DNA from: Deferribacteres bacterium
Lineage (GTDB): Bacteria > Chrysiogenota > Deferribacteres > Deferribacterales > Geovibrionaceae
Length of the DNA stretch: 64,000 nucleotides
Direction of reading: 5' to 3'
Assembly: GCA_023395255.1 (NCBI GenBank)
Contig: JAEWZN010000007.1
Coordinates: forward strand, 372,001 to 436,000
A program made the translations under genes and the position numbers. The notes under the pieces were generated by a model, which saw only the letters and a program-made list of their open reading frames with translations, made no database searches and was not told where the DNA came from. Numbering within the stretch: position 1 is the stretch's first letter; each line of letters begins with the position of its first letter. Shown one piece after another: positions 61,718 through 64,000 of the stretch.

Positions 61718-63553
61718 TTACTTATGCAGTTCTATATAGTTCTGTAAGCCCTGAAAAATACCGTAGGCTATCTTCTTTCTGTGGGCACTGCTTTTCAGCA
61801 TCTCAGCTTCTTCCCTGTTTGAGATGAAGCCCGCCTCAACCAGTATGGAGGGCATCTTCGCACCGACAAGAACATAGAACGGAGCCTGTTTGACCCCTCT
61901 GTTGTTTCTGTGGTTTGCCGTTCCGTAAACCGACTGAGTGAGTGATTCCTGTGCCTTGGCAGCAAGCAGGAGCGATTCCTCAAGTTTGGAGTTCAGCATT
62001 ATATCTTTCAGGATTCCCTGAAGGTCGCTCATGGATTTTTCCGTGGCCATGTTTTCCGCCGCGGCGACTTCCAGAGCCGACTGATCTTTGGTTACGTTAA
62101 GTACAAAGGTTTCAAGCCCGCTGCTGTTTTTGTTTCTGCTGGCATTGACATGCACAGATACGAAAATATCCGCCTTAAGCCTGTTCGCTATGGCTGTTCT
62201 CTCTTCAAGCGGGATGAACACATCCGTCCTTCTGGTGAGGTGCACCTCAAGATCTGTGTTCTGCTTGAACAGTCTTTCAAGCTCAAGGGCTATGTCGAGG
62301 ACAATATCCTTTTCCTTAAGCCCGTAATATGAGGCTCCGGGGTCTTTTCCGCCGTGACCGGCATCGATCACAATGCGGCGCACCTTAAGGCCGAAAACGC
62401 TGGCCAGAGTGGCCTTTGAGAGGTCACGGTCATTGGTTATGTTTCTATCCGCTGTTTTCAGTGTTTCCGGCTGTTTGTTGTCTATACCCTGATTGCTTAC
62501 GTCTATGACTATTCTGTCCGGATTGCTCATGGCGAAGACAGTGAAGTCCTTAACATTGTCGCTGTCCAGAACAATGCGTGTAACGCCGGGGCGGTTCGGA
62601 GCCCAGCGCACAGAGCGGAGCAGACCGTCTTTTATGTCTATCTCCTTAGGGATGGAGGCATCTATTGAGTCGGTCTGGAGGTCTATGAAGAGCCTCGGCG
62701 GCTTGTTGAACTCAGGGTTTTCCCTGAGCCAGTGTTTCATGAACTCAGTGGGTTTGTTCAGGTCTATGACCACTCTGGTGTAGTCGCTTGCGGCGAAGTG
62801 GCGTATGCTTTTTACCACCTTGTCGCTGGTTCCGCCCGCCTTAACGCCGTAGTAATTTTCACCTGCTTTCTGGTCTGATGCAGCCTGATCTGTGTAAAAG
62901 CTGTCTGTGCTTTTAACTGCGGGCTGTGAAACTGTACTCGCCGCTGAGGTGGGGTTCGACTTTAGTTCGGGCACTGCGGGAGGAAGGTTTTCCTCAGGGA
63001 GTGAAGCCAAGGTGCGGGGGGCAGGGGGCGGAGCAACTGTGCGGTCTTTTCTTTCTGCCGCGGCTATGAGTTCGTTTATCTGCTCCAGCTTTTTCTTTGC
63101 TGCCGGGGTATCTTCGGATTTCGGGAATTTTATCAGCATCTTGTTCAGCGTGAACCTTGCTGAGGGGTAATCCTTGCTCGCTATGTAGATGTCGGCAAGC
63201 TGGATATACGCAAGGGATGCCAGCCTTGTGTTGTAGTTAACCGCCAGCAGGTTGAGGTTTCTGATTGTTTTCAGGAGATCATCCCTGCTGTTAAAGCGTT
63301 TGTAGCTTCTGTAGTATGTCTGCGCTGTGTAGTGCAGGGCATCATCCGCCAGCGCCCCTGAGGGCTGAACGGAATATATCTGGAAAAACCTGTCAGCCAC
63401 ATTCTCATAGGATTTTCGTGTGACTTTGGAAGACTTTTCTATGTAGGCCAGATCATTCTTGGCCGAGTTATACTTGTCAATCAGCTCCTCCGCAAACGCG
63501 GACGCGAAGGATGCAAGCAGAATTAAAATCAGTAAAAGGGTTTTTTTCTTCAC
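61718..63553 (-). CDS. N-acetylmuramoyl-L-alanine amidase with AMIN domain (AmiC-like)
   Basis: A 611-aa periplasmic cell-wall amidase for daughter-cell separation. It starts at GTG 63553 with a signal peptide (KKKTLLLILILLASFASAFA). Residues 25-165 are a TPR-like helical region. An AMIN domain that binds peptidoglycan or the envelope is near 240-360 (VKSIRHFAASDYTRVVIDLN). The catalytic Amidase_3 domain (about 395-608) has IVIDAGHGGKDPGA, the zinc ligand in LTRRTD and VSVHVNASRNKNSSG, and ends ILVEAGFISNREEA. The fused helical N-terminus makes it longer than E. coli AmiC (417 aa). Confidence 0.9.
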   Translation of the reverse strand: MKKKTLLLILILLASFASAFAEELIDKYNSAKNDLAYIEKSSKVTRKSYENVADRFFQIYSVQPSGALADDALHYTAQTYYRSYKRFNSRDDLLKTIRNLNLLAVNYNTRLASLAYIQLADIYIASKDYPSARFTLNKMLIKFPKSEDTPAAKKKLEQINELIAAAERKDRTVAPPPAPRTLASLPEENLPPAVPELKSNPTSAASTVSQPAVKSTDSFYTDQAASDQKAGENYYGVKAGGTSDKVVKSIRHFAASDYTRVVIDLNKPTEFMKHWLRENPEFNKPPRLFIDLQTDSIDASIPKEIDIKDGLLRSVRWAPNRPGVTRIVLDSDNVKDFTVFAMSNPDRIVIDVSNQGIDNKQPETLKTADRNITNDRDLSKATLASVFGLKVRRIVIDAGHGGKDPGASYYGLKEKDIVLDIALELERLFKQNTDLEVHLTRRTDVFIPLEERTAIANRLKADIFVSVHVNASRNKNSSGLETFVLNVTKDQSALEVAAAENMATEKSMSDLQGILKDIMLNSKLEESLLLAAKAQESLTQSVYGTANHRNNRGVKQAPFYVLVGAKMPSILVEAGFISNREEAEMLKSSAHRKKIAYGIFQGLQNYIELHK

Positions 63554-63554
63554 G

Positions 63555-64000
63555 CTACAGTTTCCTTTTCAGGTATCTTCCCGTGTAGGATTCGGTGCAT
63601 TCGGCGCACTTTTCGGGAGTACCTTTGAAAATTATTGTTCCTCCCCCGTCACCGCCTTCGGGTCCGAGGTCGATAATATGGTCGGCACATTTGATAACAT
63701 CAAGGTTATGCTCAATGATGATAACAGTATTTCCGCTTTCGGTCAAAGCCCTGAAAATTTTCACAAGCTTGTTTATATCATCGAAATGCAGCCCTGTTGT
63801 AGGTTCATCAAAAATATAAACTGTTTTCCCCGTGGGGCGCTTCATCAGCTCCTTTGCGAGCTTCACCCTCTGAGCCTCTCCGCCGGAAAGGGTTGTTGCA
63901 GGCTGGCCGAGCTTAATATAGCCCAGACCAACATTGACAAGAACCTCAAGCTTATTCTTTAATTTCGGCACATTTTCGAAAAACTCAAATGCCTGATTCA
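63555..64000 (-). CDS. uvrA: excinuclease ABC subunit A, C-terminal part
   Basis: The final ~148 residues of UvrA, the damage sensor of nucleotide excision repair. Open to the window edge on the minus strand ([19 protein letters not shown]). The second ABC module is seen: [20 protein letters not shown] signature, [16 protein letters not shown]alker B, and [21 protein letters not shown]. It ends one base before the amidase start, so the genes may be co-transcribed. The protein extends beyond the window. Confidence 0.95.
   Translation of the reverse strand, partial: NQAFEFFENVPKLKNKLEVLVNVGLGYIKLGQPATTLSGGEAQRVKLAKELMKRPTGKTVYIFDEPTTGLHFDDINKLVKIFRALTESGNTVIIIEHNLDVIKCADHIIDLGPEGGDGGGTIIFKGTPEKCAECTESYTGRYLKRKL

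Overview
The window looks like one contiguous piece of a Gram-negative, flagellated or otherwise chemotactic, respiratory-type bacterial chromosome. The gene set and protein style (GH57-only alpha-glucan cluster, KhtTU-type antiporter, groESL under CIRCE, GGA-loop intergenic repeats) make me suspect a member of the Deferribacterota such as Geovibrio, Seleniivibrio or Denitrovibrio. That assignment is inference; no rRNA gene is present to test it.

Layout. (1) 1-15362: a tightly overlapping surface-polysaccharide operon: DegT-type aminotransferase, two CMP-sugar cytidylyltransferases, NeuB- and NeuC-like enzymes for a nonulosonic (sialic/legionaminic-type) acid, Wzx flippase, an EpsG-type Wzy polymerase, several glycosyltransferases, an acetyltransferase, an SDR epimerase and a ManC-type mannose-1-phosphate guanylyltransferase. 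(2) About 15422-24482: a ~9 kb integrative element inserted at the 3' end of tRNA-Phe. It carries a P4-type integrase, an unknown 275-aa protein, an AlpA-type regulator, a small Cys-rich protein, a Rep_trans-like replication protein, and as cargo a single-polypeptide Type ISP restriction-modification enzyme. Putative att repeats and a cluster of short integrase arm-type repeats mark its ends. (3) 24717-29626: a phosphohexomutase, hisF, hisE, a DUF364 protein, then a DAHP synthase gene preceded by what I read as a classical Phe/Tyr transcription attenuator: a 25-codon leader peptide with 12 aromatic codons followed by a strong intrinsic terminator. (4) 29718-44262: a chemoreceptor broken by a frameshift, gltX, der, an aminotransferase, dnaA, a Sel1-repeat protein, a zinc-ribbon protein, a polar amino acid ABC transporter, mltB, rpe and a single-domain response regulator. 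Four intergenic spaces here contain copies of a modular palindromic repeat whose hairpins nearly all expose GGA in the loop. (5) 44357-56405: an alpha-glucan (glycogen) cluster with a fused nucleotidyltransferase/phosphohexomutase, three GH57 enzymes, a GalT-family protein, a GlgA-type synthase and a DUF4912 protein, ending with ferritin. (6) 56448-64000, mostly on the minus strand: a DsrE-like secreted protein, 3-methyladenine glycosylase, KhtTU-like K+/H+ antiporter pair, groEL-groES with CIRCE, an AMIN-domain amidase and the C-terminus of UvrA.

The most interesting items are the aroF leader-peptide attenuator, the modular GGA-hairpin repeats, the defence-carrying integrative element with a compositionally mosaic target-recognition segment, and a structured promoter-proximal RNA candidate at about 43446-43510. 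All function calls rest on reading motifs by eye; no database search was run.
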